64,000 bases of DNA from an uncultured Collinsella sp. (GCA_934654835.1 CAKUGY010000006.1:1-64000); one strand, 5' to 3'. Positions 40,068 to 49,540 are shown, numbered from the stretch's first letter. Made by a program: numbers and translations. The notes: a model not told the origin generated them from the sequence alone.

Positions 40068-40859
40068 ATGCCCACACCTTCCACTGCACGCATGCACGAC
40101 TTCGAGGTCGTCTCGAACCAGGAGATTGCCGACGGCATCTTCTCGCTCGTTATCTCGGCCCCCAAGCTTGCTAGTGCGCTCAAGCCCGGTCAGTTTGTGA
40201 ACATCGCCGTGCCCGGCGATGCGTCCTCGCTGCTTCGCGTGCCCCTGAGCTTCTATCGCGCCGACGCCCAGGCCGGCACCGTCGAGCTGTGGTACGCCGT
40301 CGTGGGCGACGACACCCGTCGTCTGTCGCAGATGGCTCCCGGCTCCACCTCCAACCTGCTGGGCCCTGGCGGCCGCGGCTGGCTCGTGCCCGAGGGCACC
40401 AGGAAGGCGCTGCTCGTCGCCGGCGGTATCGGCGTTCCGCCCGTGCTCTGCCTGGGTGGCATGCTTGCCGAGCAGGGCGTGGACGTCGACGTGTGCCTGG
40501 GCTTTGGCACCGCGTCCAAGGCCGTGGGTGTCGATGAGTTCCGTGCGCTCGGCGCCACGGTCAACGTGTACACCGACGACGGCACGCTGGGCACGCACGG
40601 CTTCTGCACCGATCCTGCCGCCGAGCTGCTTGGCGAGGGCGGCTACGACTACGTCGCTAGCTGCGGCCCCGCCGTCATGATGAAGAAGGTCGCCGCCGCT
40701 GCCGCCGAGGCCGGCGCATATTGCGAGGTGTCGCTCGAGCGCATGATGAGCTGTGGCTTTGGCGCCTGCAACACCTGCAACGTCGAGACGGTCGACGGTA
40801 TGAAGGGCGCCTGCATGTGCGGCCCCGTGTTCGATGCTTCCAAGGTGGTGGTCTTCTAG
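40068..40859 (+). CDS. pyrK: Dihydroorotate dehydrogenase electron-transfer subunit
   Basis: FAD and [2Fe-2S] subunit of the NAD-linked class 1B dihydroorotate dehydrogenase. The 263-residue protein has the FAD motif RVPLSFYRAD, the NAD-binding VAGGIGVPPVL and a cysteine cluster CGFGACNTC ... ACMCGPVF that ligates the iron-sulfur centre. ATG at 40068 has TTGGAG 6 bases upstream. Its stop overlaps the pyrD start (TAGTG). Confidence 0.94.
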   Translation: MPTPSTARMHDFEVVSNQEIADGIFSLVISAPKLASALKPGQFVNIAVPGDASSLLRVPLSFYRADAQAGTVELWYAVVGDDTRRLSQMAPGSTSNLLGPGGRGWLVPEGTRKALLVAGGIGVPPVLCLGGMLAEQGVDVDVCLGFGTASKAVGVDEFRALGATVNVYTDDGTLGTHGFCTDPAAELLGEGGYDYVASCGPAVMMKKVAAAAAEAGAYCEVSLERMMSCGFGACNTCNVETVDGMKGACMCGPVFDASKVVVF

Positions 40860-41782
40860 TGGGTACCGTGAACATGGCCGTCGATTTCGGCGGCGTCAAG
40901 ATGCAAAACCCCATCAATACCGCAGCTGGTACCTTTGGCTACGGCTGGCAGTTCCAGAACTTCTTTGATGTCTCTCAGCTGGGCGCCATCACCACCAAGG
41001 GCTGCGCCGCCGAGCCCTGGCCCGGCAACCCCGCGCCCCGCATGGCCGAGATCCCCGGCGGCATGATCAACTCCGTGGGCCTTCAGAACCCCGGCGTGGC
41101 CGCTTTTGCCCGTGAGTCCGGCCCGTGGCTCGAGCAGCTGTCCAAGGACGGCTGCCAGGTCATCTGCCAGGTCGCCGGCCACTCCGTCGATGAGTTTGTC
41201 CGCGCACTCGAGATGTATGTCGAGCTGTGCCCCTGGGCTGCCGGCTATGAGATCAACGTGAGCTGCCCCAACATCGCCGCCGGCGGTGCCGCCATGGGCT
41301 CCACGCCCGAGGGCGCCTCTGCCGTCATGGCCGCCTGCCGCAAGGTGACCGATAAGCCGCTGTTCGTGAAGATGGCTCCGGTCAACGTCGCCGAGATCGC
41401 CAAGGCCCTCGAGGCCGAGGGCGCCGACGGCCTTTCGGTCATCAACTCCATCCAGGGCATGGCCATCGACGTCCACACCCGCAAGTCGCGCGTTGCCAAG
41501 CCCAAGGGCGGCCTTTCGGGCCCGCTGTGCCACCACATCGCCGTGCGTATGGTCTGGGAGGTTGCCCAGGCCGTCGATATCCCCATCAACGGTGTCGGCG
41601 GCGTCATGACCGGTGAGGACGCGGCTGAGTTTATCCTGGCCGGCGCCACTTGCGTGTCGGTCGGTATGGCCAACTTCGTCGATCCGTGCGCCTCGATTAA
41701 GATCGCGCACGAGCTCGAGGCCTGGGCCGAGTCCCAGGGCGTAAAGGACATTAACGAGCTGGTAGGTGCTTTCGAATGCTAG
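40859..41782 (+). CDS. pyrD: Dihydroorotate dehydrogenase, catalytic subunit (class 1B)
   Basis: FMN barrel oxidising dihydroorotate to orotate with PyrK. The 307-residue protein shows NTAAGTFGYG, NSVGLQNPG, INVSCPN with the catalytic Cys, and NGVGGVMTGEDAAEF. GTG at 40859 overlaps the pyrK stop; ATG at 40874 (MAVDFGGVKMQNP) is an equally plausible start with a weaker ribosome binding site. It overlaps pyrF by 7 bases. Confidence 0.94.
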   Translation: MGTVNMAVDFGGVKMQNPINTAAGTFGYGWQFQNFFDVSQLGAITTKGCAAEPWPGNPAPRMAEIPGGMINSVGLQNPGVAAFARESGPWLEQLSKDGCQVICQVAGHSVDEFVRALEMYVELCPWAAGYEINVSCPNIAAGGAAMGSTPEGASAVMAACRKVTDKPLFVKMAPVNVAEIAKALEAEGADGLSVINSIQGMAIDVHTRKSRVAKPKGGLSGPLCHHIAVRMVWEVAQAVDIPINGVGGVMTGEDAAEFILAGATCVSVGMANFVDPCASIKIAHELEAWAESQGVKDINELVGAFEC

Positions 41783-42492
41783 AGACCGATACCCGCGACC
41801 GCGTTATCGTCGCCCTCGACTGCGACCGTGAGCGTGCGCTCGAGCTCGCCCGTGAGCTTTCGGGTCATGCCGTCTGGCTCAAGGTGGGCATGACGCTCTA
41901 TTACGCCGAGGGCCCCGAGATCGTCAAGACGTTCAAGGATCTGGGCTTTAAGGTCTTCCTCGACCTTAAGTTCCATGACATTCCGCATCAGGTGCGCGGT
42001 GCCGCACGGTCGGCCTCGCTTGCCGGTGCCGACCTGCTTTCGGTCCACGGTCTGGGCTCGGGCGCTATGCTTGCCGCCTGCCGCGATGGTGCCGAGGAGG
42101 CGCGCGAGGACCGCGCCAAGCTCGTCGCTATCACCGTGCTTACGAGCATGAACCAGGATGCTCTGGCAGAGATTGGCGTCGAGTCGCCGGTTGCCGAAGA
42201 GGCCGCCCGCCTGGCAAAGCTCGCCCAGGCCAACGGCATCGACGGCATCGTGTGCTCGCCGATGGAGGCCCATGACATGCGCGAGCTGCTGGGTCCCGAT
42301 GCGCTGATCGTGACCCCGGGCGTGCGTCCGGTTGGCGCGGCGCTGGGCGATCAATCCCGCGTGGCCACGCCTTCCCAAGCTATCGAGCGCGGCGCGAGCC
42401 ATATCGTGGTGGGCCGTCCCATTACCAGTGCCGACGATCCGGTTGCCGCGTTTGACGCCATCGTCGCCGAGCTGGTCGAAAACGTCGCGTAA
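41776..42492 (+). CDS. pyrF: Orotidine 5'-phosphate decarboxylase
   Basis: Final step to UMP. The 238-residue protein has VALDCDRERALELA, the catalytic FLDLKFHDIPHQV and TPGVRP plus the GRPITSADDP phosphate loop. Last gene of the pyr operon. carAB and pyrE are not in this cluster. Confidence 0.95.
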   Translation: MLETDTRDRVIVALDCDRERALELARELSGHAVWLKVGMTLYYAEGPEIVKTFKDLGFKVFLDLKFHDIPHQVRGAARSASLAGADLLSVHGLGSGAMLAACRDGAEEAREDRAKLVAITVLTSMNQDALAEIGVESPVAEEAARLAKLAQANGIDGIVCSPMEAHDMRELLGPDALIVTPGVRPVGAALGDQSRVATPSQAIERGASHIVVGRPITSADDPVAAFDAIVAELVENVA

Positions 42493-42537
42493 AAGATTCC
42501 CTTAAGTCACCACTTTTGGGTTTCATTAGCACAAATT

Positions 42538-42605
42538 AGCCCCTGTGCCTGCGTAAACTTTCCCATCCTTTGTGTGGAATCGCAGGTCAGGGGCTCATCT
42601 TTTAG
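42538..42605 (+). terminator. Intrinsic terminator of the pyr operon
   Basis: AGCCCCTG...CCTGCG pairs with CGCAGG...CAGGGGCT (small internal bulge) around a 27-base loop, followed by CATCTTTT. Confidence 0.7.
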
Positions 42606-42614
42606 CGCGATATA

Positions 42615-42643
42615 TTGCACTTTTCGCAGGTATCGTCTAATCT
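42615..42643 (+). promoter_or_regulatory. Promoter of mihF-gmk-rpoZ-thiI
   Basis: TTGCAC, 17 bases, TAATCT, about 90 bases before mihF. Confidence 0.55.
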
Positions 42644-42731
42644 ATGGAGCCGCGATTGGGCATTTGGTACGTTTGACGTGCTAAAATGCCAAATATTGAA
42701 TCAGATATAACCCAACTATTTGGAGGTACGA

Positions 42732-43040
42732 ATGGCACTCCCTCAGCTTACCGACGAGCAGCGTAAGCAGGCTCTTGAGAAGGCTGCTGCCGCACGTCAC
42801 GCCCGCGCTGAGCTTCGCGAGCAGATCAAGAAGGGCGAGAAGTCCCTTGAGTCCGTGCTCAACTCCGATGACCCCATCGCTTCCCGCATGAAGGTTTCCA
42901 CCCTTATCGAGTCTCTCCCCGGTTATGGCAAGGCCAAGGCCGCCAAGATCATGGAGGAGCTCGGCATCTCCGCTACCCGTCGCGTCCAGGGCCTCGGCGT
43001 CCGTCAGCGCGAGCAGCTCCTCGAGCAGCTGACCAAATAA
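42732..43040 (+). CDS. mihF: Integration host factor, actinobacterial type (mIHF)
   Basis: Nucleoid-associated DNA-binding protein of Actinomycetota, unrelated to E. coli IHF. The 102-residue protein has the family core LESLPGYGKAKAAKIMEELG (an H2TH-like fold) and the C-terminal GLGVRQREQLLEQL. ATG at 42732 has GGAGG upstream. Its neighbours gmk and rpoZ match the usual actinobacterial order and support the taxonomic call. Confidence 0.94.
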   Translation: MALPQLTDEQRKQALEKAAAARHARAELREQIKKGEKSLESVLNSDDPIASRMKVSTLIESLPGYGKAKAAKIMEELGISATRRVQGLGVRQREQLLEQLTK

Positions 43041-43610
43041 GTGAGCGCTCAGGATTCAAAGCTCTTTGTGATTTCTGGACCGTCAGGCGCAGGCAAGGGC
43101 ACGCTCGTCACTCGTGTGCGCGAGCGTCGCTCCAACCTGGGCCTGACGGTTTCGGCTACCACGCGAGCACCACGCAAAGGTGAGGTCGACGGCGTCAACT
43201 ACTTTTTCCTGACGCGCGAGGAGTTCGACCGCCGCGTGGCAAACAGTGAGTTCGTTGAGTGGGCCGAGGTCCACGGTAACTGCTACGGCACGCTGGTGAG
43301 CGAGGTCCAGTCCAAGCTCGCCTCCGGCTCGTCCCTGATCTTGGAGATCGATGTCCAGGGCGCCCTGCAGGTTAAGGAGCGTTTCCCCGAGGCCGTGTTG
43401 ATCTTTATCAAGCCGCCCTCGCTCGAGGTGCTTCGCGAACGTCTGGTCGGTCGCGGTACCGAGACGCCCGAGACGATTGAGCTGCGTATGGCAAACGCCG
43501 CCGATGAACTTGCCCTTGCCGACCGCTACGACGACGTCGTGGTGAATGACGATCTCGACCGCGCGACCGATGAGCTCGTTCGCGTTCTCGATATGCATGA
43601 AAGGATCTGA
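43041..43610 (+). CDS. gmk: Guanylate kinase
   Basis: Phosphorylates GMP to GDP. The 189-residue protein begins with the P-loop VISGPSGAGKGTLV and carries SATTRAPRKGEVDGVNYFF and the EIDVQGALQVK motif. GTG start immediately follows the mihF stop. Confidence 0.96.
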   Translation: MSAQDSKLFVISGPSGAGKGTLVTRVRERRSNLGLTVSATTRAPRKGEVDGVNYFFLTREEFDRRVANSEFVEWAEVHGNCYGTLVSEVQSKLASGSSLILEIDVQGALQVKERFPEAVLIFIKPPSLEVLRERLVGRGTETPETIELRMANAADELALADRYDDVVVNDDLDRATDELVRVLDMHERI

Positions 43611-43615
43611 GGTCC

Positions 43616-43897
43616 GTGTCCGTTGTAAAGCCTTGCATTGACGATCTTCTGGAGAAGACCGATCACAACCGCTTCCTGCTCGCTTCGCTTGCCTCCAAGC
43701 GCGCCTGCGACATCAATAGCATGCTGCGCGGCCAGCACAACCGCGTGCTTGCCGTTCAGGATGTCGATGACATTACCATCGGCCTTTCTGGTGCCGATAC
43801 CATCTCGATGGCTATGGACGAGATCGTCGACGGCGATATCTCCTACGATGAGGCCCGTTACGAGAAGGCGCTCGGCCACAAGGTTGCTGAAGCCTAA
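43616..43897 (+). CDS. rpoZ: RNA polymerase omega subunit
   Basis: Small RNA polymerase subunit aiding assembly of beta-prime. The 93-residue protein has the family pattern DDLLEKTDHNRFLLASLASKR and the later IVDGDISYD. GTG start follows gmk by 5 bases. Confidence 0.9.
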   Translation: MSVVKPCIDDLLEKTDHNRFLLASLASKRACDINSMLRGQHNRVLAVQDVDDITIGLSGADTISMAMDEIVDGDISYDEARYEKALGHKVAEA

Positions 43898-45142
43898 ATG
43901 GCAGCTCGCGTCTGCCTGGTCCACTATCACGAGGTTGGACTGAAGGGCAAGAACCGTGCACATTTTGAGCATATCCTCATGGATAACATCAAGGCGGCTT
44001 TGGCCGCCTTTTCCGTGAATGCCGTGTCTCGAATTTCCGGTTATATCCTCGTGACCTTTAACGAGCATCAGGCCGACGAGGCGGCGCGTGTCATTCGCAC
44101 TGTCCCCGGCGTTGCCCGTGTGTCCCTGGCATACCACACCAACCGCGACCCGCAGGAGTATTGCGCAGCCGCCGTTAAAGCGCTGCGCGAGTTTGGTCCC
44201 TTCGAATCGTTTAAGGTGCATGCCAAGCGCTCCAACACCGACTACGAGCTTACCTCCATCGATATCAACCGTCAGGTTGGCGAGGTGCTGTGCGAGGCAT
44301 TTCCCGATAAAAAGGTCCAGATGCACGACCCCGACGCGATGGTGCATGTGCTGGTGGTCCAGGGCAGCGTCTATGTGTATGCGCGCTCCGAGCGCGGCGT
44401 GGGCGGCCTGCCGGTGGGTTCTGCCGGCAAGGTTGTGACGCTGCTGTCTTCGGGTATCGATTCGCCCGTGTCGACGTGGATGCTCGCCCGCCGCGGCGCC
44501 GTGTGCGTACCGGTGCATTTCTCCGGTCGTCCGCAGACGCCCGATACGAGTGAGTATCTGGTGCAGGACATCATCCGTGCCCTTGCGCCGGGTGTCCAGA
44601 TCGGCCGTCTGTACGTGGTTCCGTTTGGCGACTGCCAGCGCGAGATTTCGGTCACCTGCCCCAGCAACCTGCGCGTGATCATGTATCGCCGCATCATGTA
44701 TTCGGTTGCCGAGCGCATCGCGCATATCGAGGGCGCCAAGGCTATCGTGACGGGCGAGTCGCTCGGGCAGGTTGCCTCGCAGACGCTCGAGAACATCATG
44801 GCTGTCAACGAGGCTGTGAAGATTCCCGTGTTCCGTCCGCTCATCGGTTCGGACAAGCAGGAGATCATTGCGCGTGCCGAGGAAATCGGTACATTCGACA
44901 TCTCGACCGAGGCCGCGCCCGACTGCTGCACACTCTTTATGCCGCGCCGTCCCGAGACACACGCCAAGCTTGATGCCGTTCACGAGGCCTGGGAGCTGTT
45001 CGATCACGAGGAGATGATTGAGCGCTTACTCAAGCAGACCGAGTACATCGACTTCTCCAGCAACACGTATAAGGCTCCTAAGACCTTAAAGCGCAAACAT
45101 TCGGAGCTTGCTCCGCGTGAGATTTACCAAGATCACAAGTAA
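43898..45142 (+). CDS. thiI: tRNA 4-thiouridine synthetase ThiI
   Basis: Thiolates U8 of tRNA and may feed thiamine thiazole synthesis. The 414-residue protein has an N-terminal ferredoxin-like/THUMP region and the PP-loop LLSSGIDSPVSTWMLARRG, then an AANH domain with TGESLGQVASQT. The rhodanese domain of enterobacterial ThiI is absent, as in Gram-positive forms. ATG abuts the rpoZ stop. Confidence 0.94.
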   Translation: MAARVCLVHYHEVGLKGKNRAHFEHILMDNIKAALAAFSVNAVSRISGYILVTFNEHQADEAARVIRTVPGVARVSLAYHTNRDPQEYCAAAVKALREFGPFESFKVHAKRSNTDYELTSIDINRQVGEVLCEAFPDKKVQMHDPDAMVHVLVVQGSVYVYARSERGVGGLPVGSAGKVVTLLSSGIDSPVSTWMLARRGAVCVPVHFSGRPQTPDTSEYLVQDIIRALAPGVQIGRLYVVPFGDCQREISVTCPSNLRVIMYRRIMYSVAERIAHIEGAKAIVTGESLGQVASQTLENIMAVNEAVKIPVFRPLIGSDKQEIIARAEEIGTFDISTEAAPDCCTLFMPRRPETHAKLDAVHEAWELFDHEEMIERLLKQTEYIDFSSNTYKAPKTLKRKHSELAPREIYQDHK

Positions 45143-45154
45143 TTGTCTGCATAG

Positions 45155-45185
45155 ACCGACGGTACGTTTGTATCGTCGGTTTTTT
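45155..45185 (+). terminator. Intrinsic terminator of thiI
   Basis: ACCGACGGTAC-GTTT-GTATCGTCGGT (one G-U pair), then TTTTT. Confidence 0.92.
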
Positions 45186-45355
45186 GATATCTGGGCATTT
45201 GGCATCAAAGTGCTCATTCGTTGACGTCTGCCTGAATAAATGGACACTTCTGCGCAAGTTTTTGGTCAGCTTTTGGTTTGACCGTGAAAATCGATTTTTG
45301 GCTGCGAACATTGCGTCTCTCATTTCCTGACACCATGGTGTTGGGAGGTTTTGCT

Positions 45356-46066
45356 ATGGCGCAGCGCGAACAACACGAACGAGTTAAACGAATGGACCGC
45401 TGGGCGGAAAAGCTGCTTGGCCATAAAGCAGTGGTCGTGGCGATTCTGGTTGTCGTTGCCGCCGCGAGCGGCTTGGCGATGGCAAGCTTTGGTGACCGCT
45501 CCGGCAATGTGTCGTTTGAGCGCAATGATGGGTCGGCCACTTCGGTTGAGCGCGACGCTGAGGATGCACCTTCCGATGATGCCGGCGGGTCGTCGAAAAA
45601 GCGTTCTTCTGCTGCCGAGGTGTACGTCGATGTAGATGGTGCCGTCGCATCCCCGGGTGTGTACCGGCTTCAAGATGGAGCACGGGTGTCCCAGGCGATT
45701 GATGCTGCCGGAGGGCTAACGGCAGAGGCGGATGTGACGGGGCTTAACCGTGCGGCGAAAGTCACGGATGGACAAAAGATCTATGTGCCGACAGTGGGGG
45801 AGCAGCAGGCGGCTTTGGCGGCTGGCGGGGTCGAAGGCGGCGCTGCCGCGGTTTCTGGTGCGAGGGCCTCGTCGGGGCTCGTGAACATCAATACGGCAAG
45901 TGCGGCGGAGCTGCAGACGCTTTCGGGCATCGGGCCCTCAATGGCCCAATCGATTATCGACGAGCGGACCCAAAACGGCGCTTTTGCCTCGGTCGACGAC
46001 CTGATGCGTGTGTCGGGAATCGGCGAGAAGAAACTCGCCAAAATCAAAGATTGCATCTGCGTATGA
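45356..46066 (+). CDS. comEA: Competence protein ComEA
   Basis: Membrane-anchored DNA receptor for transformation. The 236-residue protein has one N-terminal membrane anchor (about residues 24-44), an Asp/Ser-rich spacer and a SLBB-like domain (YVDVDGAVASPGVYRLQDG). It ends in a double helix-hairpin-helix DNA-binding domain (NINTASAAELQTLSGIG, then LMRVSGIGEKKLAKIKD). ATG at 45356 has GGGAGG 9 bases upstream. The stop overlaps the comEC start (ATGA). Confidence 0.93.
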   Translation: MAQREQHERVKRMDRWAEKLLGHKAVVVAILVVVAAASGLAMASFGDRSGNVSFERNDGSATSVERDAEDAPSDDAGGSSKKRSSAAEVYVDVDGAVASPGVYRLQDGARVSQAIDAAGGLTAEADVTGLNRAAKVTDGQKIYVPTVGEQQAALAAGGVEGGAAAVSGARASSGLVNINTASAAELQTLSGIGPSMAQSIIDERTQNGAFASVDDLMRVSGIGEKKLAKIKDCICV

Positions 46067-48366
46067 GTGCGACCGAGCGTGAGCACGTGCTGCCTCCACG
46101 GCCATTGTTGCCGTGGACGATGGCCCTTTGTGCCGGCTTGTGTGCGAGTTGCGGCTTGGTGCTTAACGTGGCGGCTGATGCGCTACTGGGAGAAGGACTG
46201 ACTTCCGTCACGTTACTCTGGGACATTCCCGTTGTGGCTGTGGCGTTCGTCGTATTGGCTCGGTCTTGCATGCGTCTTGTGCGATGGAAGCGATGGCTGT
46301 ATGCCGCGGCGGTCGGACTCGTGGCGGGAGCGATCGTGTCCGCGGGGTGGGCGATAGGTGCCCTCCGAGTTTCCGGCGCTCTGGATGGACGGGCTGCAAG
46401 CAGTCTTGAGTTCGTCGTTCAGAGCGATCCGTCTATCAACGACGATGCGTATTCCTATACCTGTGACGCGATCGCGGACGGTAAGCGCGTGGGCGCCGTG
46501 CGCCTGTCATGCGATCGCGAGCTCAGTGCTGGGTCACGCGTGCGTGCCATCGGCCGCGTTTCGCGCTTCGAGAATGATGCGTATGGGCGTTCGCGCGTAC
46601 TTCGGGGTGAGCTGCGCAAGGTTAAGGCTGTCCGGATTGTGTCGATCGAGGGGGGCTCTCCAGGGCCGTTGCTTCGGTTGCGAAATGAGCTGCTTGCCGC
46701 CATTGCTCCCGCGACCGATCCAGCGCGCTCGCTCATTGCCGGCGTTGTCTGCGGACGTTCGTCCGAGCTGCGCGCTCAGCCGGCGGGCGATTGGTTTTCG
46801 GTGACGGGAACGGCACATCTCATCGCCGTCTCGGGAAGTCATCTGGCTATCGTGGGCTTTGTAATTGAGAGTGCTCTGCAAATGTCTCGTTGCTCGCGTG
46901 GGTTGCAGCGGGCGCTTCTGGCGGTAACGCTTGTGGCCTATGCTGCCTTTACGGGCGCTTCGCCCTCGGCCGTGCGCGCGTGCTGCATGGTGGCGGCGAC
47001 GCTTGTCTCCAACGGCGCTGGACGTCGTCGGCACGGCCTTTCTGCGCTCTTTGTGACCATGTCTGTCTTTGTACTGCTGCGACCTACGGTGCTGTTCGAG
47101 ATGGGCTTTCAGCTTTCGTGTGCCAGCGTCTTAGCCATCCTGTGCTTTTGCCCGTATGCCGCCTACGCTTTGGGGGAGTTGGGCGTGCCGACGGGCATTG
47201 CCGGCATTCTTTCCGTCACGCTCTGCTCGCAGCTGGCGACGCTTCCCATCACGATTCCGGCATTCGGTACATTTTCGCTCATTGCTCCGATTGCAAATGC
47301 CGTGATCGGCCCGGTGGTGAGCGTACTGCTTGCCGTTTCGGTTGTGCTGGTTCCCTGCTCGATTGTTCCCCTGTTGCGGCCCTGGGTGCTGATAGTGCCC
47401 ATGCTTGCTGCCCGTTGCGCGCTGTTTTTCGAGCAGCTTTTTGCCGCCATTCCGGGCGCGTCCGTGAGCGTGCCGCCCGATTCCATCTGGATATACTTCG
47501 TGCCGTTGTCTTTGGCGGTCCTCTTGGTATGGTGGCCGCGACCGCGTGCGCGTCCCATGGCGGCGGGACTGCTGTGCTTGGCTCTCGCGGCGGTTGTCCC
47601 GTACGTCTACTGGGATCGATTCGCTCCACCTTCAGTGACGATTCTCGATGTTGGCCAGGCCGATGCCATTCTTGTCCGCCAAGGCGGTGCCGTGGCGCTT
47701 GTCGACTGTGGGCTCGACGAGCGTGTGGTGACGGCGCTGGTGCGCAACAACGTACACCATATCGATGCTGTGTTTGTAACGCATTGGGATGAGGACCACT
47801 GGGGTGGTCTGCCTGACGTGCTGGAACGGTTTTCGGTCGGAACGATTGTTGTGGCGGCGAATGCGCTGGAGGATGCCCCTGCCGAGGTATCGAACCGATC
47901 TGGCGTGGAGTATCGGCAAGTGCGGCGTGGAGATGCCGTTGACATTGGCGCATTTCGCGCCCGCGTGATGTGGCCATTCGAGTCCGTGGATGGCGAAGGC
48001 AATGAAGACTCGCTCGTCCTGCTGCTCTCCTATGCTCAGGAAGGCAAGAGCCTGCGTATGCTCCTAACCGGTGATGCTGAGCTCGATCAAGAGCGCGAGT
48101 TTGCACAAGAAGTGGGGGATATCGATGTCCTTAAGCTTGGCCATCACGGCTCCAAGGTCTCGGTTGACGGTGAACTGCTGGATGTCTTGAGGCCAGAGCT
48201 CTCGATCGCGAGTGCTGGCGAGGGTAACCGCTACGGTCATCCGTCGGATGCCTGCCGCGATGCCGTGAAAGTTGCTGGCGGCGCGTTCGCGTGCACGATC
48301 GAGCACGGTGACATCACCGTCAAGCCGACCGTGAAGGGGTTTACGATGCAATGCCAGCGACCGTGA
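46063..48366 (+). CDS. comEC: Competence channel protein ComEC/Rec2
   Basis: Polytopic membrane protein forming the DNA-translocation channel. The 767-residue product has an N-terminal OB-like region, the Competence domain (AHLIAVSGSHLAIVGF) with many membrane helices, and a C-terminal metallo-beta-lactamase domain. That domain carries LDVGQADAILV, THWDEDHWGGLPD and GHHGSK. It is full length, with all three ComEC parts. Translationally coupled to comEA. Confidence 0.94.
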   Translation: MSATEREHVLPPRPLLPWTMALCAGLCASCGLVLNVAADALLGEGLTSVTLLWDIPVVAVAFVVLARSCMRLVRWKRWLYAAAVGLVAGAIVSAGWAIGALRVSGALDGRAASSLEFVVQSDPSINDDAYSYTCDAIADGKRVGAVRLSCDRELSAGSRVRAIGRVSRFENDAYGRSRVLRGELRKVKAVRIVSIEGGSPGPLLRLRNELLAAIAPATDPARSLIAGVVCGRSSELRAQPAGDWFSVTGTAHLIAVSGSHLAIVGFVIESALQMSRCSRGLQRALLAVTLVAYAAFTGASPSAVRACCMVAATLVSNGAGRRRHGLSALFVTMSVFVLLRPTVLFEMGFQLSCASVLAILCFCPYAAYALGELGVPTGIAGILSVTLCSQLATLPITIPAFGTFSLIAPIANAVIGPVVSVLLAVSVVLVPCSIVPLLRPWVLIVPMLAARCALFFEQLFAAIPGASVSVPPDSIWIYFVPLSLAVLLVWWPRPRARPMAAGLLCLALAAVVPYVYWDRFAPPSVTILDVGQADAILVRQGGAVALVDCGLDERVVTALVRNNVHHIDAVFVTHWDEDHWGGLPDVLERFSVGTIVVAANALEDAPAEVSNRSGVEYRQVRRGDAVDIGAFRARVMWPFESVDGEGNEDSLVLLLSYAQEGKSLRMLLTGDAELDQEREFAQEVGDIDVLKLGHHGSKVSVDGELLDVLRPELSIASAGEGNRYGHPSDACRDAVKVAGGAFACTIEHGDITVKPTVKGFTMQCQRP

Positions 48367-48374
48367 TGCCGTTG

Positions 48375-48404
48375 TTGGCGCGTGGAGGGCCCCTGGGCTA
48401 GAAT
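48375..48404 (+). promoter_or_regulatory. Candidate promoter of holA
   Basis: TTGGCG, 18 bases, TAGAAT, about 40 bases before holA. Confidence 0.45.
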
Positions 48405-48444
48405 GACACGGTGCGAACACGAGGGCCTGTGAGAGGGGAGCGCG

Positions 48445-49407
48445 ATGTCTGAAACCGGTCTGCTGCCGGCATATCTGATCGTCGGTACCGACGGAGTCAA
48501 GCGCGACCATGCCGTCTCGCGTATGAAAGCTCGCTTGGAAAAGTCGGGCATGGTCGAGTTCAACCTCGACGAGCGCGACATGTCCAAGGACCCCGATATC
48601 GAGTCAATCATCGGCTCGCTCAATACTTTTCCCATGGGTAGCGAGTTTCGTCTGGTAATCCTCGACGGCTGCTCAAAGCTCGCCAAAGCGGTTTCCGAGC
48701 CGCTCGTTGAGTACCTCGTAAGTCCCAGCCCCACAACGGTCTGCCTTTTCATCGCCGACTCACTTGCCAAGAACACGCGCCTGTATAAGGCGATCGCCAA
48801 GATCGACAAAAAGGCCGTCATCGACTGCGCGGGCACTAAGCGCTGGGAGTTGCCGCGCCGCGTGCAGCAGATGGCGACGCAGCACGGCAAGTCTATCTCG
48901 ACGGCCGCGGCCGAGGAGCTCGTCTCGCGCTCGGGCGAAAACACCCGCATGCTCGATAACGACCTGGCAAAGCTCGCCCAGATGGTCGAAGCGCCTCAGA
49001 TTGAGCTTGCCGACGTGGAGCGCTGGATTGTGCGCACAGCCGAGGTTCAGCCCTGGGACTTTCTCAACGCTGTCTCGGCCCGCGATATGCGCCGATCACT
49101 CGAGCTCTTTAAGCTGCTGCCTGCCAAGAGCTACGTGTGGACGTACACGCTGCTGTGCGGGCGCATCCGCGAGCTGATCGTTGCCAAGGCGCTCGATGCG
49201 CGCGGGCAGGGGCGTGAGCTTGCCGCAACGCTCAAGCTTCAGGCCTGGCAGGTCAAGAATCACCTGACTTGGGCCCGCCGATTTTCGATGGCAGAACTCG
49301 TGGCGGCACTCGAGGGTGCGGTCGACGTGGAGCTTGCACTCAAAGGTTCGGCCGATTCGGAGACCGCACTTTTGCTCTGGATTACGGACATCTTGAGAAA
49401 ATCGTGA
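48445..49407 (+). CDS. holA: DNA polymerase III delta subunit
   Basis: Clamp-loader subunit that opens the sliding clamp. The 320-residue protein shows the delta N-terminal pattern PAYLIVGTDGVKRDHAV, the LDERDMS stretch, and the C-terminal collar region with LNAVSARDMRRSLELFKLL. ATG has GAGGGGAG upstream. Behind comEC and before rpsT, as in many Gram-positive genomes. Confidence 0.92.
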   Translation: MSETGLLPAYLIVGTDGVKRDHAVSRMKARLEKSGMVEFNLDERDMSKDPDIESIIGSLNTFPMGSEFRLVILDGCSKLAKAVSEPLVEYLVSPSPTTVCLFIADSLAKNTRLYKAIAKIDKKAVIDCAGTKRWELPRRVQQMATQHGKSISTAAAEELVSRSGENTRMLDNDLAKLAQMVEAPQIELADVERWIVRTAEVQPWDFLNAVSARDMRRSLELFKLLPAKSYVWTYTLLCGRIRELIVAKALDARGQGRELAATLKLQAWQVKNHLTWARRFSMAELVAALEGAVDVELALKGSADSETALLLWITDILRKS

Positions 49408-49456
49408 TGATACCTGCCTATTTGACAAATTCGTTCTATCCCTTTGAGGGGGAGCG

Positions 49457-49465
49457 TGCTATAGT
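49457..49465 (+). promoter_or_regulatory. Extended -10 promoter of rpsT
   Basis: TGCTATAGT, identical to the rpmB element; the -35 region is poor, as expected for an extended -10. The leader is about 70 bases. Confidence 0.6.
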
Positions 49466-49540
49466 AGGCGCTTGCATGACCTCACCGTGTCTCAGAGGTG
49501 TCATACATTTTTTGCAAGGAACTCGAAAGGAACTCCAGAA

